Source: Trinickia diaoshuihuensis (lineage in GTDB: Bacteria > Pseudomonadota > Gammaproteobacteria > Burkholderiales > Burkholderiaceae). Taken from it: a DNA stretch of 38,172 bases. A program made the position numbers and the translations under genes. This document shows, piece by piece, positions 8,621-19,571 of the stretch (position 1 is the first letter of the stretch; every line of letters starts with the position of its first letter). Where the stretch lies: contig NZ_QUBS01000022.1 of NCBI RefSeq assembly GCF_003390925.1, positions 1 to 38,172 of the forward strand, written 5' to 3'. The notes beneath the pieces were generated by a model. The model did not search any database. It saw nothing but the letters and a program-made list of their open reading frames with translations, and was not told the origin of the DNA.

Positions 8621-11600
8621 TTAGACGATATTCTGGGCGAAACCCGCGGCGGTTTCCATGTCCACGGCAACAATGCGCGAAACCCCTTGCTCCTGCATCG
8701 TCACGCCGATGAGCTGTTGCGCCATCTCCATCGCGATCTTGTTGTGCGAGATGAACAGGAACTGGGTCTTATCCGACATCGCGCGCACGAGGTTCGCGAA
8801 GCGCTCCGTGTTCGCGTCGTCGAGCGGTGCGTCCACTTCGTCGAGCAAGCAGAACGGCGCGGGGTTCAGTTGGAACATGGCGAACACGAGCGCGGTCGCC
8901 GTAAGCGCCTTTTCCCCGCCCGAGAGCAGGTGAATCGTCGAGTTTTTCTTGCCCGGCGGCTGCGCCATCACCTGAACGCCCGCATCGAGAATTTCGTCGC
9001 CCGTCATGATGAGCTTCGCCTGTCCGCCACCGAACAAGCGCGGGAACAGCTCGCCGAAATGACGGTTCACTTCGTCGAACGTGCCTTGCAGCAACGTTCG
9101 CGTTTCCTGATCGATCTTGCGGATTGCGTCTTCGAGCGTTTCGATGGCGCGCGTCAAATCCTCCGACTGCGCGTCGAGGAACGTCTTGCGCTCCTTGGCC
9201 GCCGCCAGTTCGTCGAGCGCGGCCATGTTCACCGGCCCCAGCGCGGTGATCGCATTGTTGATGCGCGTGACTTCGCCTTGCAGGTACGACGGCTTCATGT
9301 CGGGCGAGAGTTTCGCCTGCAACTGCGCCTCGTCCACGCCCGCGGCCTGAAGCTGCTCGATGAACTGCTCACCGGCGATGCGCGCCGCCTGCTCCTTGAG
9401 CTGCAGTTCGGTAATGCGGTCACGCAGGGGTTGCAGCGAACGCTCGGCGGTCAGCCGGGTTTCGTCGGCATGACGCAGCTTGGCCGTCAAATCGTCGAGT
9501 TCGAGCCGCGCCGCCGACAATGCCGCTTCCTTCTGCGAGCGCACGTCGAGCGCTTCTTGCAAGCCCGTATGCGTGGTTTGCTCGTTGATCGTTTCGAGTT
9601 CGGCGCGCGCGTCCTCGAGCGTCCCCGCGATACGTTCGCTCTGTTCGTGCGCGACTTGAATGCTGCGCTTCAACTCGTCGATGCGGGCCGCCATATTGCG
9701 CGCGGCAAAGCGCGCATCGGAGGCCGCGCGTTCGAGATCGCGCGCTTGCGTGCGCGCGGCCGACAGCGATTCGTCGAGCGCTTCGAACGCGAGTTGGTTG
9801 TCCTCGAAACGCGCCTGCAGTTGAGCGAGTTCGCCGTCATGGCGCTCGAAATTCGCCTCCGATTCGGCCCGCTGCGCGCGTTGCTCCTCGATTTGCGCGG
9901 TGATCTCTTCGAGTTCCTCGCGAATCTGCGTGCTGCGCTGCGTATAGCGCTCGTGCGCTTGCGTGAGCTTGAGCACCTCCAGTTGCAACGCATGCACGCG
10001 CTGGGTCGCGCGCTCGACTTGGGCGCGTGCATCGGTGACGGCTTGCGACGCCTGAGTGTGCGCCGCTTCGGCGCGAATCGCGGCGGTTTTGGCTTCGTCG
10101 GCAAGCAACGTCTGCGCGCGCAACTGGCGCGTAAGGTTTTCGATTTCTTGCTGACGCGCGAGCATGCCCGCTTGTTCGGAATCGGCCGCGTACAACTGCA
10201 CGCCCACGCGCGTCACGACGTGGCCGGCCTTGACGACGAGCATTGCCCCCTCGGGCAATTGGGCACGCATCGCGAGCGCCTGCGTCAGATCGTCGGCGAT
10301 GTACGCCGCGCCGAGCCATTCGGTGAGCACGGCGCGCAAGCCCGCATCGTCGATGCGCACGAGCGAAAGCAGCGGCGTGAGCCCGGCCGGCGCTTCACGC
10401 GGCGCGCCCGCCGCGGGCGGCGCATAGAAAGCGAGCTTGGCGGGAGGCGCGTCCGTGGCGAACGCACGCACCCAGTCGAGATTCGAGATCTCGAGCGCGG
10501 CCAGCCGTTCGCGCAGGATCGATTCGAGCGCGGCTTCCCAGCCCGCCTCGACATGCAGCTTCTTCCACAAGCGCGGCAATGCGCCGAGTTCGTGCTTGTC
10601 GAGCCAAGGCTGGATCTTGCCCTCGGTCTGCACGTTCTCTTGCAATTGCTTGAGCGCGACGAGCCTTGCCTCGAACTGATGAATCTGCGCGCTTTCGCTC
10701 TGCACGCGCTCTTGCGCCTCGCGGCGCTCGGCCTCGACACGCGGCAAGGTGTCTTGCGCCGCCGTGAGACGCGCCTGCGCCTCGCTCAGAATCTCTTCCT
10801 GCTCGGCCAGTTGCATGCGCTGCTCTTCGAGCTGCGCTTCGTCGGGAACGTCGAGCCCGCCCGCCTCGGCTTTGAGCCGCTCATGGCGCTGTTGCAACTG
10901 CTGCAATTGCTGATCGGCGTTACGCTGATGCGCGGCTTCGAGCTTGAGCGCCTGCTCCGTCTGCGCGATACCGGCGCGCTCCTCGTTCAGTTGAGTTTGC
11001 GCATCGCGCCAGCGCGCTTCGAGTGCGGGCAACTCGTCGTGCTTGGCGGCCGCTTCCTCTTCGGCGAGCGCGGCCTTTTCCTCGGCGACGGCCAGTTGCT
11101 CCTCGGCCTCTTCGAGATCGTCGCGCGCTTTTTCCGCCTGCGCCTGCCATTGCTCGCGCTGCGCCGTGAGCGCGGCGATCTGCGCCTGCACGCGGTTGCG
11201 CGATTCGATGACGAATTTGATCTCGGCCTCGAGCCGGCTCACTTCGGCATTGGCCTCGTAGAGCGAGCCCTGCGCGCCTTGCATCGCATCGCTCGCCGCA
11301 TAGTGCGCGACACGCAAGGTTTCGAGGTCGGCCTCGACCTCGCGCAGCTTCGCCATTTGCGCTTCGAGATCGATCTGCGCCTCGGCGATGGCACGCTGTT
11401 GACGCGCCTGCTCGGCCGCCGCCTCGTTCTTGCGCAACAGCCACAGCAAACGCTGCTTCTCCTCGCCGTCGGTCTGCAATTCTTTGAACTTCGTCGCGAC
11501 GATCGCCTGCGCCTCGAGTTTTTCGAGGTTCGCGCCCAATTCGCGCACGATGTCCTCGACACGGGTCAAGTTCTCGCGCGTATCGTGCAGACGGTTTTCG

Positions 11601-12139
11601 GTCTCGCGGCGGCGTTCCTTGTACTTCGAGACGCCCGCGGCTTCTTCCAGAAACACGCGCAGCTCTTCGGGCTTCGCCTCGATGATGCGCGCGATCATGC
11701 CCTGGCCGATGATCGCGTATGCGCGCGGGCCGAGGCCCGTGCCGAGGAAGATGTCCTGGATGTCGCGCCGCCGCGCCGGCAGGTTGTTGATGTAGTAGCT
11801 CGACGTGCCGTCGCGCGTGAGCACGCGCTTCACGGCGATCTCGCCGTACTGCCCCCACTGTCCGGCCGCCCGCCCTTCGGAGTTGTCGAACACGAGCTCG
11901 ACGCTCGCGCGGCTGCCCGGCTTGCGCGCGGTCGAGCCGTTGAAGATGACGTCTTGCATCGATTCGCCGCGCAGTTCCGAGGCGCGCGACTCGCCGAGCA
12001 CCCAGCGCACGGCATCGATGATGTTTGACTTACCGCATCCGTTGGGACCGACCACGCCGACGAGCTGGCCGGGTACCTGGAAATGCGTGGGATCGACGAA
12101 GGACTTGAAGCCAGCGAGTTTGATCGAGGTCAGACGCAC
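8621..12139 (-). CDS. smc: Chromosome segregation protein SMC
   Basis: Condensin ATPase that organises and segregates the chromosome. 1172 residues from a GTG at 12139 (VRLTSIKLAGFKSFVDPT). An in-frame extension to 12370 encodes low-complexity Arg/Ala sequence and is rejected. Domains: an N-terminal head with Walker A GPNGCGKSNIIDAVRW; a long coiled coil; a hinge near the middle (GWEAALESILRERLAALEIS, and the AAYIADDLTQAL region); a second coiled coil; and a C-terminal head with signature LLSGGEKALTATALVFA and Walker B FCLLDEVDAPLDDAN. No scpA, scpB or mukEF lies in the window. The start has no strong ribosome binding site. It is divergent from dapC across a 355-bp gap. Confidence 0.97.
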   Translation of the reverse strand: MRLTSIKLAGFKSFVDPTHFQVPGQLVGVVGPNGCGKSNIIDAVRWVLGESRASELRGESMQDVIFNGSTARKPGSRASVELVFDNSEGRAAGQWGQYGEIAVKRVLTRDGTSSYYINNLPARRRDIQDIFLGTGLGPRAYAIIGQGMIARIIEAKPEELRVFLEEAAGVSKYKERRRETENRLHDTRENLTRVEDIVRELGANLEKLEAQAIVATKFKELQTDGEEKQRLLWLLRKNEAAAEQARQQRAIAEAQIDLEAQMAKLREVEADLETLRVAHYAASDAMQGAQGSLYEANAEVSRLEAEIKFVIESRNRVQAQIAALTAQREQWQAQAEKARDDLEEAEEQLAVAEEKAALAEEEAAAKHDELPALEARWRDAQTQLNEERAGIAQTEQALKLEAAHQRNADQQLQQLQQRHERLKAEAGGLDVPDEAQLEEQRMQLAEQEEILSEAQARLTAAQDTLPRVEAERREAQERVQSESAQIHQFEARLVALKQLQENVQTEGKIQPWLDKHELGALPRLWKKLHVEAGWEAALESILRERLAALEISNLDWVRAFATDAPPAKLAFYAPPAAGAPREAPAGLTPLLSLVRIDDAGLRAVLTEWLGAAYIADDLTQALAMRAQLPEGAMLVVKAGHVVTRVGVQLYAADSEQAGMLARQQEIENLTRQLRAQTLLADEAKTAAIRAEAAHTQASQAVTDARAQVERATQRVHALQLEVLKLTQAHERYTQRSTQIREELEEITAQIEEQRAQRAESEANFERHDGELAQLQARFEDNQLAFEALDESLSAARTQARDLERAASDARFAARNMAARIDELKRSIQVAHEQSERIAGTLEDARAELETINEQTTHTGLQEALDVRSQKEAALSAARLELDDLTAKLRHADETRLTAERSLQPLRDRITELQLKEQAARIAGEQFIEQLQAAGVDEAQLQAKLSPDMKPSYLQGEVTRINNAITALGPVNMAALDELAAAKERKTFLDAQSEDLTRAIETLEDAIRKIDQETRTLLQGTFDEVNRHFGELFPRLFGGGQAKLIMTGDEILDAGVQVMAQPPGKKNSTIHLLSGGEKALTATALVFAMFQLNPAPFCLLDEVDAPLDDANTERFANLVRAMSDKTQFLFISHNKIAMEMAQQLIGVTMQEQGVSRIVAVDMETAAGFAQNIV

Positions 12140-12494
12140 GGCGATATCGCTGTTTTGATGAAGGTCGAACAAAAACGCGGCCGGCTGAGCCCACGCATGC
12201 CGCCGCGACCGGCGAACCACGCCGCCGCGGCGCACGCGCGGCGAGCCGCCGCCGCGATGCTTTTGGTGTCGCGAAACGCATGCGCGGCCGAGAGCCGCGC
12301 GCGCGAGCCGCGAGCAAGTGGCAATCATACCATCGCGGGGGCCCCGCGCCCGCGCCGGCACGGCGGCCACACGCGGGCACGACGGCGCCGGCGCTCGCGT
12401 GCCAAGCTATAATGACGCCCTTTTCCCGCACGAGGACGGCTTGCGAAAACCGCATGCAAGACGAGCCCTCGCAACCGTGCCCGCCGAGCCCGAC
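12140..12494. other. Divergent intergenic region between smc and dapC
   Basis: Very G+C-rich spacer with no supported gene; the open frames here are composition artefacts. For dapC, a TATAAT lies at 12408-12413 (listed separately). For smc, a minus-strand TATGAT lies at about 12322-12327 within GGTATGATTG, a possible -10 giving a leader of roughly 180 nt, without a recognisable -35. Confidence 0.45.
12408..12413 (+). promoter_or_regulatory. Candidate -10 element of dapC
   Basis: A perfect TATAAT (in GCTATAATGACG) stands in otherwise very G+C-rich sequence, 82 bp upstream of the dapC start. No good -35 is visible at 17 bp. The contrast with its surroundings is the main support. Confidence 0.5.
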
Positions 12495-13700
12495 GTGAAC
12501 CCTCTACTCGACCGCCTCCAGCCCTATCCGTTCGAAAAGCTGCGCGCGCTGTTCAAAGACGCGACGCCGCCCGCCGGCTTGCCCCATGTCAGCTTCGGCC
12601 TGGGCGAGCCGAAACATGCGACGCCCGCCCTGATCCGCGAAGCCGTGGTCGGTGCGCTCGATACGCTGTCGAATTACCCGGCGACGATCGGCTCGGCCCC
12701 GCTGCGCGAAGCCATCGCGGCATGGGCGATGCGCCGCTACGGTCTGCCGGCGCTCGATCCGGCCACGGAAGTACTGCCGGTCTCCGGTTCGCGCGAGGCG
12801 CTGTTTTCGCTCGCGCAAACGGTCGTGGACGGCACGCGGCCCGGCGCGATCGTCCTATGCCCGAATCCGTTCTATCAAATTTACGAAGGCGCGGCCCTGC
12901 TCGCGGGCGCCGAGCCCTATTTCGCCAATAGCGATCCGGAGCGCAATTTCGCCTGCGACTACGCGGCCGTGCCCGAAGACGTGTGGGCGCGCACGCAGTT
13001 GCTCTACGTCTGCTCGCCTGGCAACCCGACGGGCGCCGTGCTCACGCTCGACGATTGGCGCGAACTGTTCGCGCTCTCGGATAAGCACGGCTTCGTGATC
13101 GCCTCCGACGAATGCTATTCCGAGATCTACTTCGACGAGGCGAATCCGCCGCTTGGGGGCCTGCAAGCCGCGCATCGCTTGGGCCGGGGCTTCGAGCGGC
13201 TGATCATGCTCTCGAGCTTGTCCAAGCGTTCGAACGTGCCCGGGATGCGCTCGGGCTTCGTGGCGGGCGATGCGGCGCTGTTGAAGCGCTTCTTGCTCTA
13301 CCGAACCTATCACGGCGCGGCGCTCTCGCCCGTCTACCAGGCCGCGAGCCTCGCCGCATGGAATGACGAGGCCCACGTACGCGAGAACCGGGCCAAGTAC
13401 GTGGCCAAGTTCGCCACGGTCACGCCGATGCTCGCGCAAGTACTGGACGTGCGACTGCCCGACGCGGCGTTCTACCTATGGGCCAACGTCGAACGCACGG
13501 GGCTGACCGATACCGAGTTCGCCCGGCGCCTGTACGCCGACTATAATGTGACGGTTTTGCCCGGCTCGTATCTGGCGCGCACCGCGCACGGCGTGAACCC
13601 GGGCCGCAATTTCGTTCGGCTGGCGCTCGTCGCCGACGTGGACGAGTGCGTCGACGGCGCCAAACGCATCGTCGATTTCTGCCGCGGCCTCACGCGCTGA
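12495..13700 (+). CDS. dapC: Succinyldiaminopimelate aminotransferase DapC
   Basis: PLP enzyme making N-succinyl-LL-2,6-diaminopimelate in the succinylase route to lysine and peptidoglycan. 401 residues from a GTG at 12495 (then [20 protein letters not shown], the usual betaproteobacterial start); a second in-frame GTG is at 12477. It is a class I/II aminotransferase with the PLP pocket sequences [26 protein letters not shown] and [11 protein letters not shown], the substrate-region DECYSEIYF, and the Schiff-base Lys in [17 protein letters not shown]. It is followed 95 bp later by dapD, and by dapE after the arsC-like gene, so the pathway context supports DapC over other aminotransferases. 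Neither start has a strong ribosome binding site. Confidence 0.95.
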   Translation: MNPLLDRLQPYPFEKLRALFKDATPPAGLPHVSFGLGEPKHATPALIREAVVGALDTLSNYPATIGSAPLREAIAAWAMRRYGLPALDPATEVLPVSGSREALFSLAQTVVDGTRPGAIVLCPNPFYQIYEGAALLAGAEPYFANSDPERNFACDYAAVPEDVWARTQLLYVCSPGNPTGAVLTLDDWRELFALSDKHGFVIASDECYSEIYFDEANPPLGGLQAAHRLGRGFERLIMLSSLSKRSNVPGMRSGFVAGDAALLKRFLLYRTYHGAALSPVYQAASLAAWNDEAHVRENRAKYVAKFATVTPMLAQVLDVRLPDAAFYLWANVERTGLTDTEFARRLYADYNVTVLPGSYLARTAHGVNPGRNFVRLALVADVDECVDGAKRIVDFCRGLTR

Positions 13701-13795
13701 TCCGCGCCCGCGGCACGCGCCGGTCCACGGCACCCGCAGGCGCCCCGCACAGCCCTTGCCGTCATCTTCAGACTTCATTTAGCGAAACTACCGAC

Positions 13796-14623
13796 ATGTC
13801 GCAACACATTCAGAGCATCATCGACAACGCCTGGGAAAATCGTGCCGAGCTCTCGCCGAAGGCGGCACCCGCCGAAGTGCGCGACGCGGTCGCGCATGCG
13901 ATCGAGCAACTCGACAAAGGCCTTTTGCGCGTGGCCGAAAAGAAGGACGGCCAATGGGTCGTCAACCAATGGCTGAAGAAAGCGGTCCTGCTCTCGTTCC
14001 GTCTCGAAGACAACGTCCCGATGCCGGCCGGCGGCTATTCGCAGTTCTACGACAAAGTGCCCTCGAAGTTCGCCAACTACACGGCCGAGGATTTCGCCGC
14101 CGGCGGTTTTCGCGTCGTGCCGCCCGCCATCGCGCGCCGCGGCTCGTTCATCGCTAAAAACGTCGTCCTGATGCCTTCGTACACGAACATCGGCGCGTAT
14201 GTCGACGAAGGCACGATGGTGGACACCTGGGCGACGGTCGGCTCGTGCGCGCAGATCGGCAAGAACGTGCACCTCTCGGGCGGCGTCGGTATCGGCGGCG
14301 TGCTGGAGCCGTTGCAGGCGAACCCGGTCATCATCGAGGACAACTGCTTTATCGGCGCACGCTCGGAAGTCGTCGAAGGCGTCATCGTCGGAGAGAACTC
14401 GGTGATCTCGATGGGCGTTTATCTCGGCCAGAGCACGAAGATCTACGATCGCGAAACGGGCGAAATCAGCTACGGCTACGTGCCGCCGGGCTCGGTCGTC
14501 GTGGCCGGCAATCTGCCGTCGAAGGACGGATCGCACAGCCTGTACTGCGCCGTCATCGTCAAGAAGGTCGACGCGAAGACGCGCGCGAAGGTCGGTCTGA
14601 ACGAGCTGCTGCGAGGCGACTGA
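13796..14623 (+). CDS. dapD: Tetrahydrodipicolinate N-succinyltransferase DapD
   Basis: Transfers succinyl from succinyl-CoA to tetrahydrodipicolinate, the committing step of the succinylase lysine pathway. 275 residues, exactly typical. An N-terminal helical domain ([17 protein letters not shown]) is followed by a left-handed beta-helix of hexapeptide repeats ([40 protein letters not shown]), with [19 protein letters not shown] towards the C-terminal end. The start at 13796 gives MSQHIQSII. Its stop overlaps the arsC-like start by one base (TGATG). It forms an operon with dapC upstream. Confidence 0.97.
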   Translation: MSQHIQSIIDNAWENRAELSPKAAPAEVRDAVAHAIEQLDKGLLRVAEKKDGQWVVNQWLKKAVLLSFRLEDNVPMPAGGYSQFYDKVPSKFANYTAEDFAAGGFRVVPPAIARRGSFIAKNVVLMPSYTNIGAYVDEGTMVDTWATVGSCAQIGKNVHLSGGVGIGGVLEPLQANPVIIEDNCFIGARSEVVEGVIVGENSVISMGVYLGQSTKIYDRETGEISYGYVPPGSVVVAGNLPSKDGSHSLYCAVIVKKVDAKTRAKVGLNELLRGD

Positions 14624-14985
14624 TGAGCGCGGCCCGTACCGTCGTCTACGGCATCCCGAACTGCGACACCGTCAAGAAAGCGCGGACCTGGCTCGAATCG
14701 AACGGCGTCGCCTTCGAGTTCCACGACTTCAAGAAGGCGGGCCTGACGGCTTCGCTCGTGAAGGATTGGCTCGAATGCGTCCCGCTCGAGGTCTTGCTGA
14801 ACCGCCGCGGCACGACTTGGCGCGCGTTGCCCGATGACGCGAAGGCGGCCGCCGAAACGCAGCAAGGCGCGATTGCGCTGATGGTGGAAAAGCCGTCCGT
14901 CGTGAAGCGGCCTGTCGTCGTCGTCGACGGCCGCGTGAAATCGGTCGGCTTTTCCGCCGACGAATATGCGGCGCTGTTCGCTTAG
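14623..14985 (+). CDS. ArsC/Spx-family reductase-like protein (YffB type)
   Basis: 120-residue thioredoxin-fold protein of the ArsC superfamily. The N terminus VVYGIPNCDTVKKARTWL has a single active-site Cys followed by the phosphate-loop-like DTVKKAR. Conserved mid and late features are the HDFKKAGL stretch, LLNRRGTTWRAL, and KPSVVKRPVVVVDGRV with the cis-Pro. E. coli YffB has the same architecture, is encoded next to dapE and binds glutathione; true arsenate reductase activity is not shown. Overlap of one base with dapD implies co-translation. Its conserved place inside a lysine-biosynthesis cluster is unexplained. Confidence 0.88.
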   Translation: MSAARTVVYGIPNCDTVKKARTWLESNGVAFEFHDFKKAGLTASLVKDWLECVPLEVLLNRRGTTWRALPDDAKAAAETQQGAIALMVEKPSVVKRPVVVVDGRVKSVGFSADEYAALFA

Positions 14986-15019
14986 CCGCGGTTCGCGGCG
15001 GGTGCGGGCTCGAACCTAG

Positions 15020-16270
<1,251 letters not shown>

Positions 16271-16302
16271 CCGCGCGCCGCACAGCACAAGGAGATGCCG
16301 CG

Positions 16303-17190
16303 ATGACCACGCCGTTTCGCACCGTTCGCGACTTGCTACGCTATGCGGTATCGCGCTTCAATCTTGCCGGGCTCGCCTTCGGGCACGGCAGCGCGAATGC
16401 TTATGATGAAGCCGCCTATCTGATTTTGCATACACTTCATCTGCCGCTCGACACGCTCGATCCGTTCCTGGATGCCCGTCTGCTCGAGGACGAGATCGAC
16501 GCCGTCTTGAAGGTGATCGAGCGCCGCGCCACGGAGCAAGTTCCGGCGGCCTATATCACGCAAGAAGCTTGGATGCACGGGCTGCGCTTTTACGTCGACG
16601 AGCGCGTGATCGTGCCGCGTTCGTTCATCGGCGAATTGCTCGAGGACGGCCTGCAGCCGTACGTCGCCGATCCCGACGAAGTGACCGCCGTGCTCGAACT
16701 GTGCACGGGCTCGGGCTGCCTCGCGATTTTGGCCGCGCAGGCGTTTCCGAACGCCGACGTCGACGCCGTCGATATTTCGGCCGACGCGCTCGAAGTCGCG
16801 CACATCAACGTGGCCGAGTACGCGCTCGAGGATCGCATCGCGCTGTTCGAAGGCGATTTGTTCGCGCCGCTGCCGGAACGCCGCTACGACGTCATCATTG
16901 CCAATCCGCCGTATGTGAACAGCGCCTCGATGCAAGCGCTGCCGCAAGAGTACCGGCACGAACCGGAGCTGGCCCTCGCCGGCGGCGAGGACGGGATGGA
17001 CGTCGTGCGCCGCATCATCAAGCAGGCGCGCAATTGGCTGACCGAGGACGGTTTGCTCGTCGTCGAGATCGGCAACGAGCGGGCCAACGTGGAGGCGGCG
17101 TTCGGCGGCCTCGATCTGGTCTGGCTCTCGACGAGCGCCGGCGACGACACGGTGTTTCTGATTCAAGCCGGCGATCTGCCGGCGGTCTGA
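16303..17190 (+). CDS. prmB: 50S ribosomal protein L3 glutamine methyltransferase PrmB
   Basis: Methylates a glutamine of ribosomal protein L3 using S-adenosylmethionine. 295 residues. The start at 16303 is chosen because AAGGAG (16289-16294) lies 8 nt before it; the earlier ATG at 16267 overlaps the dapE stop but lacks such a signal. After a helical N-terminal domain come VLELCTGSGCLAILAAQAFP (SAM motif I), DAVDISADALEVA (motif II) and the glutamine-binding signature IIANPPYVN. The last is followed by LPQEYRHEPELALAGGEDGM, typical of PrmB rather than PrmC. The lysoplasmalogenase-like gene begins 13 bp later. Confidence 0.95.
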   Translation: MTTPFRTVRDLLRYAVSRFNLAGLAFGHGSANAYDEAAYLILHTLHLPLDTLDPFLDARLLEDEIDAVLKVIERRATEQVPAAYITQEAWMHGLRFYVDERVIVPRSFIGELLEDGLQPYVADPDEVTAVLELCTGSGCLAILAAQAFPNADVDAVDISADALEVAHINVAEYALEDRIALFEGDLFAPLPERRYDVIIANPPYVNSASMQALPQEYRHEPELALAGGEDGMDVVRRIIKQARNWLTEDGLLVVEIGNERANVEAAFGGLDLVWLSTSAGDDTVFLIQAGDLPAV

Positions 17191-17203
17191 GCGCCGGGCG
17201 CCC

Positions 17204-17986
17204 ATGTCCGCTCCGGAACCGACGCCTGCCGGGCCCGACGGCGAAGGCGAAGACGAGGCCGCTCGTGCTGCAGGATGGGAGAGTCCGAAGTCGCAAGCGA
17301 AACGGCTCTGGATGATCGCGGCCGGCGCCGCCCTCGCATACGGCGTGTCGTTGCGCGATGCGCCCTATCCCGATCAGGCGGCGGCGAAAGTGATGATGTG
17401 CGGGCTGCTATTTCTTGCCTATACGCGGCACGAGCCGGCCCGCGAACGGATACGGTCGATGGCCGCGCTGGCGGCCTCGGCCGCGGGCGATGCGCTGCTG
17501 GCACTGCCGCAGTTGACGTTCTGGTTCGTGGGCGGACTCGGCGCGTTCCTAGTCGCGCATTTGGCCTATTGCGCCCTACTCGCGCCGCACACCGTCGGTG
17601 CGGCCGGTCTCTGGCGGGGCATCCACGGCTGGCGGCGGCCGGCCGTCCCGTTGCTATGGGCCATCGCCGCCGCGATGTATTGCGCTTTCCTACCGCATTT
17701 GGGGGTGCTGACCATCGCGGTTGCCGTCTATATGGTCGCGCTGTGCGCAATGGCAACGCTCGCGCTGCTGGCCAAACCGGGGGGGCCGGCGCTGTCGCTG
17801 GGCGCCCTCGCCTTCGTCGCCTCCGATGCGATGATCGGCGTCGATCGCTTCCTGAGCCCCTTTCCGGGTAGCGATTATGCAATCTGGTTCTCGTATGCCA
17901 TTGCACAGTTGTCGATAGCAGCCGGTGTCCTACTTTACGGGGAACTCCAACGCCCCGGCGGCTCATCCGCGGCGGGTGCCTGCTGA
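17204..17986 (+). CDS. YhhN/TMEM86-family membrane protein, putative lysoplasmalogenase
   Basis: 260 residues. After a ~30-residue acidic, Pro-rich N terminus there are about eight hydrophobic segments (from RLWMIAAGAALAYGVSL to SYAIAQLSIAAGVLLYG), the layout of the YhhN family. Conserved-looking polar residues inside the membrane are SAAGDALLALP and ASDAMIGVDRFL, both carrying the Asp residues expected of the family. Characterised members hydrolyse the vinyl-ether bond of lysoplasmalogens; many bacterial members are untested. It lies 13 bp after prmB and is followed by cardiolipin synthase, so a lipid-related role fits. Confidence 0.85.
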   Translation: MSAPEPTPAGPDGEGEDEAARAAGWESPKSQAKRLWMIAAGAALAYGVSLRDAPYPDQAAAKVMMCGLLFLAYTRHEPARERIRSMAALAASAAGDALLALPQLTFWFVGGLGAFLVAHLAYCALLAPHTVGAAGLWRGIHGWRRPAVPLLWAIAAAMYCAFLPHLGVLTIAVAVYMVALCAMATLALLAKPGGPALSLGALAFVASDAMIGVDRFLSPFPGSDYAIWFSYAIAQLSIAAGVLLYGELQRPGGSSAAGAC

Positions 17987-18091
17987 TCAGCGCCGGATAA
18001 CCCTGCCCCAAAATCGGGCACTTAGGTAAGATGCTTGCGGACAGCGCGCGGCATCGCGCCGCGCATCGGATATCGGACCCGCTCACCTCTC

Positions 18092-19543
18092 ATGCAATTC
18101 GATTGGCTTTCCCTCGGCAGCCTGATCTTCGCCGCGCACGTCTTAGGCGTGATTGCCGCCGGCCATGCCATCTTGAACACGCGCACATCGCAAGGCGCCA
18201 TCGCCTGGGCCGTGTCGCTGGTCGCCGTGCCCTACGTCACGTTGATCCCCTATCTGTTTTTGGGACGCAGCAAATTCTCGGGCTACGTCGACAAGCGGCG
18301 AATCGAAAGCGAACTGCTGCGCACGCGCGCGCATCCGAGCGCGTGGGACACGAGCGCGTCATCGATGGGGCGTCCGGCCGATGCGCTCGGTCATGCCGTC
18401 GTGCGCGCCTTGACGCGCTTATCGGGCATGCCGTTCTTACCCGGCAATCACGTGCGCACGCTCGTGAATGGCGAAGCGACGTTCGCCGCGATTCTCGAGG
18501 CGATCGAGCACGCGAGGCACTACGTACTGATCCAGTTCTTCATCGTGCGCGACGATGCGCTCGGCGACCGGCTCAAGGCGCTGCTGCTGGCCAAGGCGGC
18601 CCAAGGCGTTCGAATCTGTTTCCTCTACGACAGCATCGGCAGTTTCGATTTGCCGCAGCGATACATCTCGGCGCTGCGCGAGGGGGGCGTGCAGGTGCAC
18701 CCGTTCGCGACGAACCGGCGTTTCGTGAATCGTTTCCAACTGAACTTCCGCAATCACCGCAAGATCGTGGTGGTCGACGGCGAACGGGCGTTTGTCGGCG
18801 GTCACAACGTCGGCGTCGAATATCTGGGCGGTAATCCGCGCTTGTCGCCTTGGCGCGATACGCATATCGAACTGCGCGGCCCCGTGGTGGCCAGCGTGCA
18901 GTTCGTGTTCATCGAGGATTGGCATTGGGCGACGCAAAGCCTGCCGCGGCTCGAGCCCTCGCAGGCGGAGCGGCCCGAGCCGGTCGAAGAGGCCGACATG
19001 CATTGCCTCGTCGTGGCCCCGGGGCCCGCCGACAAGGAAGAAACGGGGTCGCTCTTTTTCGTCGAGGCGATCAACGCCGCGCAAAAGCGCATTTGGATCA
19101 CGACGCCTTACTTGGTCCCCGACGAAGCGGTTTTCTCGGCCTTGCGCCTTGCCGTCATGCGCGACGTGGACGTGCGTATCTTGATCCCGAGCCGGCGCGA
19201 TCACTACGTCGTATTCGAGGCATCGAAACTGTATGCGCATGACCTCATTCGAGCGGGCGTGCGCATCTTCCGCTACCGGCCGGGGTTCTTGCATCAGAAA
19301 GTCGTGCTGATCGACGACGTCGCCGCCGCGATCGGCAGCGCCAATCTCGATAACCGGTCGTTCCGGCTCAACTTCGAGATCATGGTGCTGACGATCGATC
19401 ATGCGTTTGCCTTGGAGGTCGACTCGATGCTCGAGCGCGATTTCAGCGAGGCATGGGAAGTCGATCGCCACGAGTACCGCAACGCGCCGGCGCTGCGCCG
19501 CGTCGTCATGCACGTGGCGCGCTTGTTCTCCCCGATTCTCTGA
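18092..19543 (+). CDS. cls: Cardiolipin synthase (phospholipase D type)
   Basis: Condenses phosphatidylglycerol to cardiolipin at the inner membrane. 483 residues from ATG at 18092 (MQFDWLSLGSLIFAAHVLG); the track upstream to 18035 adds a non-conserved Arg-rich leader. Two N-terminal membrane helices (residues ~5-27 and ~37-58) are followed by two PLD domains. The catalytic HKD motifs are HRKIVVVDGERAFVGGHN and HQKVVLIDDVAAAIGSAN, with LDNRSFRLNFE after the second. The domain order matches ClsA. Gene distance to the preceding membrane gene is 105 bp, so it may have its own promoter. It converges on the glutathione peroxidase gene. Confidence 0.95.
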   Translation: MQFDWLSLGSLIFAAHVLGVIAAGHAILNTRTSQGAIAWAVSLVAVPYVTLIPYLFLGRSKFSGYVDKRRIESELLRTRAHPSAWDTSASSMGRPADALGHAVVRALTRLSGMPFLPGNHVRTLVNGEATFAAILEAIEHARHYVLIQFFIVRDDALGDRLKALLLAKAAQGVRICFLYDSIGSFDLPQRYISALREGGVQVHPFATNRRFVNRFQLNFRNHRKIVVVDGERAFVGGHNVGVEYLGGNPRLSPWRDTHIELRGPVVASVQFVFIEDWHWATQSLPRLEPSQAERPEPVEEADMHCLVVAPGPADKEETGSLFFVEAINAAQKRIWITTPYLVPDEAVFSALRLAVMRDVDVRILIPSRRDHYVVFEASKLYAHDLIRAGVRIFRYRPGFLHQKVVLIDDVAAAIGSANLDNRSFRLNFEIMVLTIDHAFALEVDSMLERDFSEAWEVDRHEYRNAPALRRVVMHVARLFSPIL

Positions 19544-19571
19544 AGCGAAAACCGCCGAGAGAACCGCCGCC

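Noticed and set aside
7688-12028. Open frame of 1446 codons on the plus strand opposite zipA and smc
   Set aside because: It is an antisense shadow of the codon-biased smc coiled coil; it is extremely Arg/Leu/Glu-rich, has no recognisable domain, and smc is unambiguous.
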